64,000 nucleotides of DNA from Syngnathus acus (GCF_901709675.1 NC_051103.1:8107501-8171500), one strand, 5' to 3'; numbered from the stretch's first letter, positions 17,707-37,587 are shown. The notes: a model not told the origin generated them from the letters alone. Translations and numbers: made by a program.

Positions 17707-20339
17707 AAACGTCATCACGTTGTGTTTTTTTGAATTATACTTTGGATTATTTGGTCGCAAAAAAACAACAACCTGGGAAGCATAATGTAGCTGTGTGATA
17801 AAAAATCTGCACTTATCTGAAAAGCAAAACAAGACTTGGCCATTTATAACATCACTGACAACATGGCTAACTGGTCTAATACAGCAATTAGGAATAATCT
17901 GTTTGTTTATTGTTAAATGTGGATGTATTCTTGCAGATGAATCATACAAAAATATCCAAATCCATATATCTGACTACAAAAATAGGCATTTGTCTTGCAA
18001 AAATCTAGTTAGATGATTACTTTGCATCTGGCAGAAACTGTGAAATTTTACACAAAGCGGACAAAAATAGAATACTTCTCGAGCATCTGTTGCACAATTC
18101 CAAATTAAAAGTTAAATACATGTAAAAAACGTTACTTTTTTATCCAAGCAGTTTACTCTTTCCCGAGCATGCATTTGTGGATGTAGTGTATACTGAGTTG
18201 CTAACCATATTAACAGACTCAACATGCCTCAACATCAAATTTCACATGTTCAATAGGCCCGTTGATAAACAAATTCTGTAAAAAAATGTGTTAAGGATGA
18301 ATTGGGCTTGGAATGTACAGCAATAGCTAATTATTTCTTGATATGGTCTTACATTGCTTTGCTTATTGGCTATCATGACTCGATTACTTAAAATAATTAT
18401 AATAGTAATAGTTAAAATCATAATAAACTAAAATAATAATAATAATAATCACTGCCCTGTAAATTGTTATATATATACCCTTGCTCAGTTTAATCCAATT
18501 TATATACCGTATCAAAATGTCTTAGAATGATTACTTTTGATGTTCATTACCTCCACCAAGGAAACTTTCATCATAATTGATGTGCATTTCAATTCTTAAT
18601 GTCTTTTTTTTTGCATTGGATCTTTTACAGTTATTGGTGTATCCGATGCCATCCGGCATAGGTGAGTATGCACTTATGTAGGCACACGAAAAAAAACTCG
18701 ATTGCTTTTTATTGAATCAAAAAGTGCAGAACTGCTGTGAGTGCATCAAAATGTGCTTGTCTACTAATGGATTTAGTTACTGTACAGCCTTCGTAACCGT
18801 ATAAATGTGTATAAAAGACGGAAGGAGGGAGTCTCTACAGGCTGTGTGTGCTGAGTGCCCAGCAGGATGCTTTCCATGATAAAAATAAAATAAAGTCTTA
18901 GAACTCATATGAATGAGGGCAACGCTGTTTGGTGAACTAGTATACAAGAAAACATGTAGCAAATGCACAAGCTGCCAAATGTGAAGGGTTACAATGTATC
19001 TGGCTGCTGTGTTACTATATCAATGTACAACACAACCAAGTCATTTCAAATCATATGTGAAAATAGCTTTCTGATGTTCAAGTCTGAATTATATTTTATT
19101 AGACTGAGTACTGAGCATGTTGTGTCCTTGGGAAATACGTATTTTGTGGATTATTTATTTGTAATTTATGTTCCATTACAGATTAAAATGGAGGTTTTTA
19201 CAACGTTGGCCACTAGATGACAGTCCTGTCTTAGCAGTTGTGTTTCATTTTCAATCAAGTTCAAGTCCTGGAATACAGAGCTCATAAAAAAAACAATTCT
19301 TCTTATGCATGAAAATACAATTGAAAATAATGTTTTACGGATTTATTTTCATTTTGAAAGAAGTCAACATACAGTGCAACACAGCAACCTATTTCTGCAA
19401 CTAACTGAAAATGATTCACATTGCTGCCGGGACCCCCAGAAAAAGTCACCTTGAAAAATATTTGCAAAGCAATCAAACGCTATAGGCTCAGCGAGACTTT
19501 GGGAACAATAGATTGCGAGATTTATTCTTTTCTTTTTTGCTTTAAAAATACTTTTATATTTCTTTTCAAACTAGTGCAAATACATGCAAAAATAAAACCC
19601 TGTAATTAGGTATCACAAAGCCTTCCAACCCCCCCAAAATAAATGGACTTGGCTTGAGCCTGCATGATTCTGAACTTGTCTGGTATGGGTTTGTCATCTT
19701 TTAAAGAGCATTTGGCCTTCTCACCCACCCAAATGTGTTGACCCAAGAAACTGCGCGCACACACACAGGGGCCAAGTGATCCACATCACTTCCACCACCT
19801 CCATCCATTTAGCCACATTCATTATTCAAGAATACAAAACCACTCAGTCAAACGTGAGCTCATTTAAAGATTCTCTCACTCAACCTTCTCCGTCGTTTGC
19901 CGCATCAAATATTCATTGCTTTTTCGGGAACAGGACTTGGATGATGTCACTTGATGAAGATTAAGAACTAATATGTAAAAAGGAACTATGTGCATCATTA
20001 GCCACATTTGAGCAGAACATCCACCATAGACATAGATGAACTGGGAAAATGGCTAGCTGAGAATTTCTTTATTTTTCTGTGTGGCTGAATGTGACAAAAA
20101 AATGAGCAGCAACAGGATAACCCAAGTGTGTATTTATTTTTGTCATTTCTACTGCTCCCTCTGCTTGGAACCACAGATAGGCATTACAAATACTGTACAG
20201 CCTTTTATTACTTAAAAGTGTCAATATTGTGGAGAGGTGAGTAAGTAGCATTCAGTGGAAAAGGAGCATTGGTATGGGTTTTCCTTTTGCATCTGAATGA
20301 ATGAATGATTTGTGCGCGAACAATTTTCAATTGCCATTT
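17707..20339. other. convergent intergenic region and presumed 3' UTRs
   Basis: This separates two genes that end toward each other. It is AT-rich with no coding signal. AATAAA-type sequences on the plus strand near 18,422 and 18,886-18,895 could end the GSG1L-family transcript. TTTATT on the plus strand near 20,068 and 20,134 (AATAAA on the minus strand) could end the sulfotransferase transcript. None can be assigned without transcript data. Confidence 0.45.
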
Positions 20340-28134
<7,795 letters not shown>

Positions 28135-28458
28135 TCAGAGATCCATGGGAGATGAGAGGCCATTCTACCTCGCGTTCGGCTCGCATCCCGTCATATTAAC
28201 CCTCCTATAAAAAAGAAAAAAAAAGAAAAGAAAACTTGCAGAGAGTTCCGTCTTGTGCGCCACGAGCGCCCGCGCGTCACCAAATCCGTCGCTTTCTCAA
28301 ACTTGATTTACTTTTCTACGATTTGACCTCCCCGTCGTGCACAGTAAATGTCAATCTTGAATTGGAATCGTGCAGAGTGTTTCTCACCCTTTCCCCTCCA
28401 CGGAATTACTTTGCAACTCTCCAGCATGCTTTATCTCAAGGGGATAACTCCCTGCCTA

Positions 28459-28512
28459 TCTCTCTCTCTCTCTCTCTCTCTCTCGCTCCCTCTCTCGCTC
28501 TCTCTCTCTCGT
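28459..28512. repeat. CT/GA microsatellite upstream of hs3st3
   Basis: A nearly pure CT tract interrupted by GCTCCC and GCT, about 330-380 bp upstream of the sulfotransferase start codon on the opposite strand (hence GA repeats in the sense of that gene). GAGA-type tracts are frequent near vertebrate promoters. A role here is inference. Confidence 0.9.
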
Positions 28513-28524
28513 ATATGTAATTTG

Positions 28525-28600
28525 GCAGGTCGAACATATTCCAATGCAGTTAAGTCATAATTGCAGGTCAAACATATTCTAATGCAGTTAAGTCATAATT
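28525..28600. repeat. two-copy 38-bp tandem repeat
   Basis: The unit beginning GCAGGTC and ending AAGTCATAATT occurs twice head to tail with a 38-base period and only two mismatches visible (G/A and C/T). It is a recent local duplication next to the CT microsatellite. Confidence 0.85.
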
Positions 28601-31600
28601 GCAATAAATAGGAAAGGTTCTTGTAAATCCATAAATACAGAACAACAAACATCATAACTTGAACTATCATAATTGCAGAAAATCTTCATGTCTATATTGT
28701 ACCCTGCAAGTGACGAGCTGCTACCCAGGTGGCCTCTAGCTTGAAGTCAGGGTGGATAAGCTCCAGCTTAACTAAAAGCCTAATTATATATCTTGTCTAG
28801 AAAATAGGTTAGATATGTGCATCAGGAAATTTGCTGTTATGTTGACATGAAAAATGTACTGCACTTGTGTTAACTCATTGACTGCCAACCCGGTTCAAAT
28901 GGATATTTGACATCTCTTGCCGTAAATGGCAGTGAATGAGTCGAGTTGTTTAGAATTATAGAGCAGGTAGACAAATAGAGGTCATTCATGTCAGTGGGAC
29001 CTGCGTTGTAAAACGGATAACCTAATTAGCTTAGTGGTCAGACAGCATGTAGTAAAGCTGCCGTGCAGTCAGTTGATCCTCACCGACAGGATAGTCTGTG
29101 TCTGGGACCTTTTTTGTTTTATGTCGAAACTTGAATGAGAAATGTTATTAAAAACCTGCCGCATTGTTCTTGGTCCAAAAATAACAAAGTGTACGGTTGA
29201 TTGCATCCATCAGCAGAGGCGTGTTGTTGTTGTTGTTGTTATTGTTGTTAGGGACCGCTGCCGCCTTGCATTATTGCAGAGTGGGGCTAAGGTACAGATA
29301 ATAGCTCATAGGAGACTCATTAATTCCCGCACGGCTCAAGCATATGCACCCCCCCCCCCCCCACTCCACCCTCACACATTGACTAGCACATGCATGCTTC
29401 ATGTTCCATTTGGCTTCCCCCTGTCATTATCCCATGGCAGATGTGACCCGTGCCATAAAACCACTGCATCGTCCTCCAGTGACTAAAAAAGAGCCGCCAT
29501 CCATTTTTGATTTACCATTAACACAAAACTTTGTGCTAATCTGCCTTCCTTTTTTGTTCTGACAAAGTATAACTTAAGAAACATAATGAGAGCGGCATAC
29601 AAATATTAGTGTGTCGCGATGCACATTGAGTTGGAGCTAATGACATTATCAAAACTTCAAATGAAATGGTATGGGTTGATTCATGAATTATGTTAATTAT
29701 ATTTATGATGATTATTATTGATAATATTATTAGATATATAATTCTTTATAATTATTATCATTATTGTATGCCTTGCACTGAGATGTCAACCAGTGGTTTG
29801 TATACTCGTTGGTCATGACTCTAATGTGATGGTTCGGTCTTTGTTTCTTTTTTTCCTTAACCTCTGTCCATGGATGACCGGGACAAGGTCGTCAGGTGAG
29901 GCTTTTGTCTTCAGTGGCCCCGGCAGATTGTTCCGTGATGAAGTGGTCGTGGAGAAAAAGCAAGACCTCAGGGGTCAAGGCAGTGAATTATCATGGGACA
30001 CAGTGACTGAGCAACCTGATTAATGCAACTCTGCATGTGGAGTTTTATGAAGTGTTTTTAACTCAACAGTGTGGGTGCGCTTCCATTGCACCTGTAGTTT
30101 ACTTCCATCCATCCTTCCCTGCTGAGTGACATTCCAATTAAGTAATCAATTACAGCCATTAATCATGTACAATTTGCCAATCCAGTCGCACACTAACGAG
30201 CTTTGCACAGTGACTGTATATTTCATCATACATCATCATCATTAAGCATCATAAGGTGCATTTTTGTGACCATTACAAAAGGAAATGTGATTTGGATGAA
30301 CTGACTTTTTAAAAGTGGCTCATTTCGCATATTTTTGATGATATCATTGAAGTATGAGGCTCTTTTCACTGCTTTTGCTTAACATACTGGACACACGTAG
30401 TACTAATTGCAAGTACAGCAGCGAGTCTGCACCTCCTACTATTGTTGAAAGTCAGAGTAAGTAGTTTAAAAGTGGTGATTAAAGATTTAGAATGTGCTTA
30501 TGGCATCATTATTAAGAATGTATAAGCCTCATTGTAAAGTGGCGCCCAACATTCTACCAGTCGAATCATCCTCATGTGTAACCGTTGTTGTGCAATGCCG
30601 GAGGGCCTTCATGTCCTCCTGCAGCTGCGTCAACCCAGGAATGGGCCTTACATTTGGGCAATTGCACGTGGGGTGAGCAGGGATCACAGTTAGGAGACAG
30701 ATCAGATCAGAACAGAACACTCCAAGAAGGGATAAGCTCTACTTATGCAGCTTTGGGCTTGTGTGTGTGTGTGTGTGCATGTATTTGTTTGGGCCAATTC
30801 CTCTGTGTGAAGACTTCTTTTCATGTGTATATATGCTTTGGCTTTTAATGAGCCCGCTAGCTCTGTGACCCCGCCTTGTCAGAGCTGCACTGAGGTTTTT
30901 GTGTTGTTGCAAAGTACAGGTCATGGTCCACTGATTGACTGAGGCTGAGGTCACGTCGTATTTGAATTTGGAGACTTTTCAAAGGTACATTGTGTTATTT
31001 CTTTCGGGGCGTATAAAAAAGCGGGAGGTGTTGAGTCAACAGAAATGTTCGACCTGCAGGATATTACTTGTGTAATTGTGACGACTTACCACCATCTAGT
31101 CTTACTCAAATCGGGTTTTAGATAACAGCTTGACCTCATATATACGTATATTGCCGGTGTCTATTAATTTCGTAACACATTTGAGACGAGTAGAGACGAA
31201 GGGTTCTCGCATGGAAGGACAAACAACATTTACAGTCTGGTTAAATATCCCCGCAGCTATTTGGCTCAACTCGTTCCTATCGACAATGCCCTAATGGAAT
31301 ATTAATGAATAGCAATTGCCAGACAAGCACTCGGATGCATTTTTTTTTTCGTTTTCATCAAACTGTGCAGTCAGTCGAATCATGAACACCTCAACTTTGA
31401 TATTGATTCAGCTTTCGCAAGCTTTCTTTCATCATCACGATGCATTCTTATGTTTATGCCTGAATGATGGCTTTGCAGTTTGCACGCATGCATACAGTCA
31501 CATCAACAGCTAGCGCTTAATGTTCTGCGCTGCGCACTCACTCAGGGACAGAACAGAATGTGCATGAGAAGGAGAGTGACAATGGCCCCCCCAAAATGAA

Positions 31601-32610
31601 GATAAAGATGACCTGTTGGCAAAACCTGCCCTCATTTCCCCAGGCCGCCATGCACAGCTGCTGGCATTGTTTAACATCCTGTTACAATGCGACCTGGATT
31701 ATTGGTCTCTGACAGGAGGGGAGGCAATGTAACAACATGGATTTTTATCCTGGATAAATCTGTTATCCGGGACTAGTACGAATGGGATATTCACTGCAAG
31801 GGGATTAAAGCACAAGGGAGAATAAAGCAATATGGGAGTAATACTATCTAGTTTCCTGCTTCATATTTGATAAAACCGTCAGTCGCAAATATGGTGTCTT
31901 GTTGTAGGAAAATTATCTCGTTATAAATGTTATTGTAGGTTACTCTATTTGTATTGGGTCTAATTGGTCTGGTGGATATTATTATTATTATTATTATATT
32001 ACAAAAAATGAGATATATATGTTATAATTAAATAAAAATTACATTAAACAGTACATATTCTTAATATTTTGGACTCAAAGCTTAAACCCCAGACATAACA
32101 GTGTTCTCATTTTCTAGATTTTAAACAATGGGACTTTTATTTGAGCTCATTGTTATCTGTTAATTTGCATTGGGTGACCCACTTTCATGCTTTTTCTGAT
32201 CATATGATGTACTGAAAACAAAACCTTATTTGCATGTCTAGTCACGGATGCGGCATATGCTGGATCAAAATGTGTTATGATAGTTTGAGTGTCGAAGCTA
32301 AATGACCAAAGCCAGCCATTACGTCTATACTCTAATACTCCCAAAGAGGCTACAGTGGTTTGTTGTTATTTCCCGTTAGCAGAGAAGATCACAGCCTGCA
32401 GTCTCGGCATCGATCCTCAAGTCCCCTGAGTCCGGCGCAAAATCTACCAATGTCCCTGTGGTGACTATTGTAGCTGAGCCTCCATCACAACTGATAACAG
32501 TCCCAAATTCATCCATTTATAATTGGGTGATATAGCAATGTCAAAGGCGATAGATAATATGAGCGTGTTGTCATTGGTTCTGATTCTGATAGTTTGGAAA
32601 TCAGAGAGTA
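28601..32610. other. gene-poor region upstream of hs3st3
   Basis: No supportable gene. It holds a hairpin repeat at 28,873-28,941, a TTG microsatellite at 29,221-29,245, a run of C at 29,347-29,362, a TG microsatellite at 30,761-30,778, an isolated TATA-box-like site at 31,011-31,018 and an ATT microsatellite at 31,977-31,998. The rest is AT-rich DNA without recognisable features. Confidence 0.5.
28873..28941. repeat. hairpin repeat, second copy
   Basis: The left arm ACTCATTGACTGCCA pairs with the right arm TGGCAGTGAATGAGT at 14 of 15 positions around a loop of about 39 nt. The arms match those of the hairpin after the gsg1l2 stop codon, which suggests one dispersed family. Confidence 0.65.
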
Positions 32611-33068
32611 GTAAGTGTCATGTCTCGTCCCCAGTTTTGTTAGGTGTTCAGGTTGCCATGGTTTCTGTTGGGGTTCTGTCATGTCTCGTCCCCCCTTTTG
32701 CTATGTGTCCCTGATCATGTCCATAGTTTGTCAGTGTGTCTGTGTGCTCGCCCCTCCCTCCCTTCCTGTGTACCCATGATCAGTGCAATCTCACTCACCT
32801 GCCTCTCGTTACCTGTGTTGTATTTAAGTTCTGTTTGTGTGTCACTCGCCGTCGGAGCATTGCATGAGACGTGGACAATGCATGTCTCACTGTCACGCGG
32901 TTTGTTTGGTTCCTGTCTTTTGTTTCACGTTTTGGTCGGTTAGTCCTGTTAGTTTGTTGTTAAGCCACGTCAGTTTGCCGAGTCCTTTGAGTTTGCTACA
33001 ATAAACCCTGGTCCAAGCTGCACTTGGTCGCCTCGCTCCATTACTCCACCCCGAAGCCTGACAGTAAG
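32611..33068. mobile_element. solo LTR of a Ty3/gypsy-like retrotransposon with 5-bp target duplication
   Basis: A 448-bp LTR (32616-33063) starts TGTCATG and ends CCTGACA, obeying the TG...CA rule. It is flanked by a perfect 5-bp direct repeat GTAAG at 32611-32615 and 33064-33068. Inside, in plus orientation, are a TATA-like TATTTAAG (32821-32828) and a polyadenylation signal AATAAA (33000-33005), spaced as in an LTR promoter and terminator. The first about 30 bp of the LTR (TGTCATGTCTCGTCCCC) recur at 32,677, a 61-bp internal duplication. No internal region or coding sequence remains, as expected after LTR-LTR recombination. The gypsy-like assignment rests on ends and size only. Confidence 0.85.
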
Positions 33069-33125
33069 TACACTGTTCAAATATTTTAAAAAGAAAAATG
33101 CTAACAAACATTGTAAGCAATATCT

Positions 33126-33171
33126 CTATTTTTTTTTTAAGTGAAGACAATTTGTAATTTTAGTAATGACA
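33126..33171. repeat. fragment shared with the hAT-like repeat at 5.85 kb
   Basis: The run CTATTT(T)n...AAGTGAAGACAATTT.TAATTTTAGTA followed by GACA matches the left half of the repeat at 5848-5952 over about 45 bases with few differences. The terminal part is missing here. It lies just outside the solo LTR. Confidence 0.55.
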
Positions 33172-33865
33172 CAAAGTCGATGCAAAATTTGGAAGTACCA
33201 TTTAGAAAATGGAAAGTAATATCAGATAACAATACTGTTTTTGGGTTTTTTTACTGCAGGAAATATAATTGCCAGAAAGCCAATTTGAGGACATGTGTTT
33301 TACAGAGGCAATTATGTCCTAATGTATCTCCCTGGTGACAGTGTTTCTACGCATGTGGCTATCCAAGGCACAATAAATACAGTAGATAATATAAACATCC
33401 AGCCTCTTATTTTGTGCATGCAAAAATGTCCTCTTTCAGTGACTTTTTTTTTACCGTACAATTCATTAATTACACAGCATCATGTTTATATTCTGAGGAT
33501 ATGAAACATGACTCATTTTGGACCATTTCTGTGATTTCCCCCACCACAGCGAAAAGTAAATTAGCATGAATGTGCACAAGTGTGTTTTCTTCTCGACGAA
33601 AGCCCATTTGATGTTATTGCCCAGCTTGAAAAGTGTCCCACATCATTTTGTAGTTATGCTCGAGCACACATCGTGCTTGTCTTTTCATTTGAAAGCCACG
33701 CTCCTTGAATTCAACTTATTTTCCTTTCCCAAAATCCAATCAAGTTCTCGGAATATCTCTGGGCGCCTCTCGAGGTCAGGCAATGGAAGCCCGTGGAGGC
33801 GTAGAAGGTGAGGAACTGAGCTGGGGTCAAGGCATCCAGCATCGAGCAGGCTTAGAAATCTCAAT

Positions 33866-35666
33866 TTAAAGTCAAAGTCAAAGTCAAAGTCAGCTTTATT
33901 GTCAATCCCTTCATACGTCAAGACACACAAAGAAACCGAAATTCCGTTTCCTCCATCCCACGGTGACGAGACATACAAGTAGGCGACACAAAACAAAAAC
34001 AAGTAGGCACAAACCATAAATAATAAATAATAAATAAAATAAAATGAGCGATGAATAAAAACAGACCAATAACCCATTGAATATGAGGGGCAAAACCGAG
34101 CCAGTGAGCATACAGCAAGAACAGGACGCTACGCTGAAAGGGGGAGCGAGTTCAGGATCCTAACAGCCTGGAGTACGAAGCTGTTGGAAAGTCTGGTGGT
34201 GCGGGAGCGCAGGCTCCTGTACCGCCTCCCAGAGGGCAGAAGTTCAAACAAAGGGTGAGCGGGGTGACTCACATCACTCACAATCTTGGTCGCCTTGCGG
34301 GTGAGATGGGAGGTGTAAATGTCCTTCAAGGAGGGGAGAGAAGCACCAATAGTCTTACTAGCCGTTTTCACAATGCGCTGCAGGGCCTTCAAGTCTTGGT
34401 CAGTGCAGCTGCCACCCCAGACAGCAATACAGCTGGAGAGGACGCTCTCAATGGTGCCGCGGTAAAACGTAGTCATGACGGCCGGAGGAGTCCCCGCTCG
34501 CCTGAGTTTCCGAAGGAAGTACAGGCGGCGCCGGGCCTTCTTCGCCAGCGACGCGGTGTTGGTGGACCAGGAGAGATCCTCACTGATGTGCACCCCCAGG
34601 AACTTGGCGCTGCTCACTCTCTCCACCACAGCACCGTCGATGGTCAGCGGCAGGTGTTGGGCGTGACCCTTCCGGAAGTCAACGACAATCTCCTTGGTCT
34701 TGTCGACGTTCAGCAGGAGGTTGTTGTCCCTGCACCACGCGGTCAGAAGGTCAACCTCCAGCCTGTATTGAGTCTCGTCTCCCTTGGTGATGAGACCCAC
34801 CAGAGTCGTGTCGTCAGCAAACTTCACTATGCGGTTGCCGCTGCAGGTGGCAGCGCAGTCATGCGTCAGGAGGGTGAAGAGCAGCGGACTGAGCACGCAG
34901 CCTTGGGGGGCCCCTGTGCTCAGCGTGATGCTGGCGGAGATCTTGTCGCCAACACGTACCACCTGTGGCCTCTGACAGAGGAAGTCCAGTAGCCAGTTGC
35001 AGAGGCCGGTACTGAGGCCCAGCTTGTCAAGTTTGCCGATGAGACGCTGCGGCACAATGGTGTTGAAGGCAGAACTGAAGTCCACAAACAGCAACCTCAC
35101 ATACGAGTCCTTCCCCTCCAGGTGGGTGAGGGCCGAGTGGAGGGCAGAGCAGATGGCATCCTCAGAGGACCGTTTGGCTCGGTACGCAAACTGGAAGGGG
35201 TCAATGGTGGGGGGGAGAACTGACCGGATGTGCTCCAAGACAAGCCGCTCAAAGCACTTCATGACGATGGGCGTAAGTGCCACGGGGCGGTAGTCATTGA
35301 AGCAGGATGGAGCAGGCTTCTTCGGCACAGGTACGATGGTGGCTGCTTTGAAACTCGACGGGACGATGGCCTGCTGCAGGGAAGTGTTAAAGATGTCCGT
35401 GAAGACATCCGTCAGCTCACCAGCGCAGTCCTTCAGCGCTCGACCCGGGATGTTGTCCGGGCCCGCCGCCTTACGGATGTCGATAGCGGCAAGCGTCCTC
35501 CTCACGCTGTCGGCGGAGAGGCACAGGGGCAGCTCGTGGGAAGGGGGAGTGGCCTTCAGCGGGCAAGTGCTGTTCTGAGCGTCGAAGCGAGCAAAGAAGC
35601 GGTTGAGGTCATTGAGCAGACGGACGTCGCCATCACAGCTCTGCGGCGCGGGCTTGTAGTCCCTTC
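33866..35666 (-). mobile_element. 5'-truncated LINE retrotransposon (CR1/L2/Rex1-type)
   Basis: The element reads on the minus strand. It starts abruptly near 35,666 inside the coding frame (5' truncation, usual for LINEs) and ends at 33,866 with an AATAAA signal (plus-strand TTTATT at 33895-33900) followed by a GACTTT tandem tail. A short 3' untranslated region separates the stop codon (34,129) from the tail. Base composition is markedly GC-richer than the surrounding DNA, which marks it as inserted sequence. I could not identify a clear target-site duplication. Confidence 0.9.
34129..35664 (-). CDS. LINE reverse transcriptase, 5'-truncated but otherwise open
   Basis: The frame stays open from the truncation point to a stop at 34,129, about 510 codons without a break. 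It carries the reverse-transcriptase core: a GPDNIPG segment, DYRPVALTPI, catalytic block A with DFSSAFN, block B with TGAPQGCVLSPLLF, block C with KFADDTT, then FLGVH and the C-terminal RRLYFLRKLR / FYRGTIES region typical of vertebrate Jockey-superfamily (CR1/L2/Rex1) LINEs. No upstream endonuclease domain remains, so the copy is not autonomous. The intact frame suggests recent insertion. There is no start codon of its own at the truncated end; it is a mobile-element gene fragment and not a host gene. The antisense strand has a 245-codon open frame that is only its shadow. Confidence 0.92.
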   Translation of the reverse strand, partial: RDYKPAPQSCDGDVRLLNDLNRFFARFDAQNSTCPLKATPPSHELPLCLSADSVRRTLAAIDIRKAAGPDNIPGRALKDCAGELTDVFTDIFNTSLQQAIVPSSFKAATIVPVPKKPAPSCFNDYRPVALTPIVMKCFERLVLEHIRSVLPPTIDPFQFAYRAKRSSEDAICSALHSALTHLEGKDSYVRLLFVDFSSAFNTIVPQRLIGKLDKLGLSTGLCNWLLDFLCQRPQVVRVGDKISASITLSTGAPQGCVLSPLLFTLLTHDCAATCSGNRIVKFADDTTLVGLITKGDETQYRLEVDLLTAWCRDNNLLLNVDKTKEIVVDFRKGHAQHLPLTIDGAVVERVSSAKFLGVHISEDLSWSTNTASLAKKARRRLYFLRKLRRAGTPPAVMTTFYRGTIESVLSSCIAVWGGSCTDQDLKALQRIVKTASKTIGASLPSLKDIYTSHLTRKATKIVSDVSHPAHPLFELLPSGRRYRSLRSRTTRLSNSFVLQAVRILNSLPLSA

Positions 35667-37581
35667 TGTTTCATTAGCTCCTCCCATTATCCTGGCCCAC
35701 CCAGCCCCCAGTCCTCTAATTCAGTGGCAGGGTTAAATCTTTTGAGGCTTGTTTGCCTGAATATGGGGGGTTGGATTCTTTGTGTACTCTGCTCCATCTC
35801 CCCAGCCAGGTAGGATTGCAATGATTTAAATCCCGTTAGTCAACATTTGCAGCAGACCTAATGACCTGACTGTAATTTGCTCAGTGTCAATAGTGTTGCA
35901 TTTGGATTCCCATAGCTCTCGTATAATATGCACAAAGAGAGATGGCTCATCAAAAGTCAACACACTGGAGATGAGCAAATCGCCAACACTCGAATATCAT
36001 GTTGCAAATTGGTACCATCGGTGTTAGTGTGCAATTTACTCGTGCAAAGTGTCAGATCAAGTTTCTCATTATTTATGTATGAATTTTGCATTAAATGCAT
36101 GCAAGGCAAAGCACATTTATTTGTTTTTTTATTTAGTGATGTAGTATATTAGCTCAAACTTTAATTTGTTGCATTTGCACACAGAGATTTAATCTGACCA
36201 ACTGGAAAATGTATTCCCAGAATTCTGGACTGATTTCCACATCCGCTTGTGGAATAATCATCTCCTTGGTCTCTCTTGGTGTGAGTGGCATAAAAATGGT
36301 TTTTTTTTTTTAAAAACAGTACAATAGCCTTTCCGCCCACATAGCAAGAACATGGAGGGATTATCATTACCAACATTATAAATCTTTAATCTGCGACAGG
36401 CAGCACAGTTTTACTTTCATGGAGTCCGTTGTGTGACAGAAACTGACGTGGTATGACAAGCAATGCATGCTGGGATGTTTCAAGGATTAAGGCAAACTTT
36501 CTCTAGTAGATTAAATATGTGTAATCTTTAAACCAAACAAGACTGGGAGATTAGGAGGTATTTCATGACTAACAAAGAATTTGACAACTCAATCAGAAAT
36601 ATAATGCCATGATTACATTTTGAATGGTAGAGTGAAATTCATTGGAGCAATAAAATCTACTATCAGCCAATCATTTCAAATAAGAGGCCATTTGGTGTGA
36701 AAGATGAAGGAATCATTTCCATGGCCTTTGTGCATGACCTCAATAAGTCACTTTTGTGTCAATAACCCGGACGTTAAAAATTGATAAGGGTGATCACCTC
36801 TTTCATGAAAAGACCATTTCGGAGCGGCACGTGTCACTATGTGGCGGTTCTCATCTATAAGTCATGACGCACATTCAGGATGCATCACTTTCATTATTGC
36901 ATGAAGGCAATCATCTTTGCCACATTTTGGCTGAGTCTGATGGTTGAGAGAAACTATCAGGCTGAGATCATTCAAACAAATTACCGCACATGTGGTTTCT
37001 CTGTGTGTCTGTCTCACTTTGAAAAAAAAAAAAAAAAGTTCTTGTCAAAATCTTTCTCTCTCTCTCTCTCGCGTGACATGTGGCAGAGCAGGAAAATAAA
37101 AATGCCAATTTGGAGAGTCCAGCTGAGTGCTCTTTAGAAATCTTTCCTGTTTGACACGTGCAAATGTCATCCAACTGCATTTATTCATGTGAACATCACA
37201 GACACATTCCTGTCCGGAGGCATGGAGACAATTGGATGTTGAACTCCCTGGAGGACAGTGACCGACCGACCGACCAGGAGGAAGGACAGCATCCCGCTTG
37301 CCAGCTGGACTTCATATCCGCACACACAAGTTGCAGTCAGACTTGTATGATGGGAGGAAACATCACACACAATCAAGGACTAAACAATCATTCTAAAAAA
37401 GAACACGTCATTGCTATGAATATGCAATAATAGCAGCAACGACTGAAATTGACCAAACACTAGACTAGAGCATCATAAATACACAATTGTCATCATGAGG
37501 GAAATGTGTTGCTGCCATCTTGTGGTATGTTGAAAGTACCTCTTAGAAAATATCAATGACCAAGTCAAGGTAAATGTCTCT
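35667..37581. other. intergenic DNA between the LINE and dhrs7c
   Basis: No gene seen. It contains a poly-A run (37,022-37,037) followed by a short CT tract (37,051-37,070), and a GACC tetranucleotide run near 37,260-37,275. A possible polyadenylation signal for dhrs7c on the minus strand lies at its right edge. Confidence 0.5.
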
Positions 37582-37587
37582 TTTATT
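37582..37587 (-). terminator. candidate dhrs7c polyadenylation signal
   Basis: AATAAA on the minus strand, about 290 nt beyond the dhrs7c stop codon and the first such hexamer I found downstream of it. Placement is plausible but there is no transcript evidence. Confidence 0.45.

Noticed and set aside
34255-34992. 245-codon open frame on the plus strand
   Set aside because: It is antisense to the LINE reverse transcriptase and arises from the GC-rich codon use of that gene.
36968-37137. Poly-A followed by CT tract as a possible SINE tail
   Set aside because: No A/B box promoter or LINE-like tail was found on either side, so it is treated as simple sequence.
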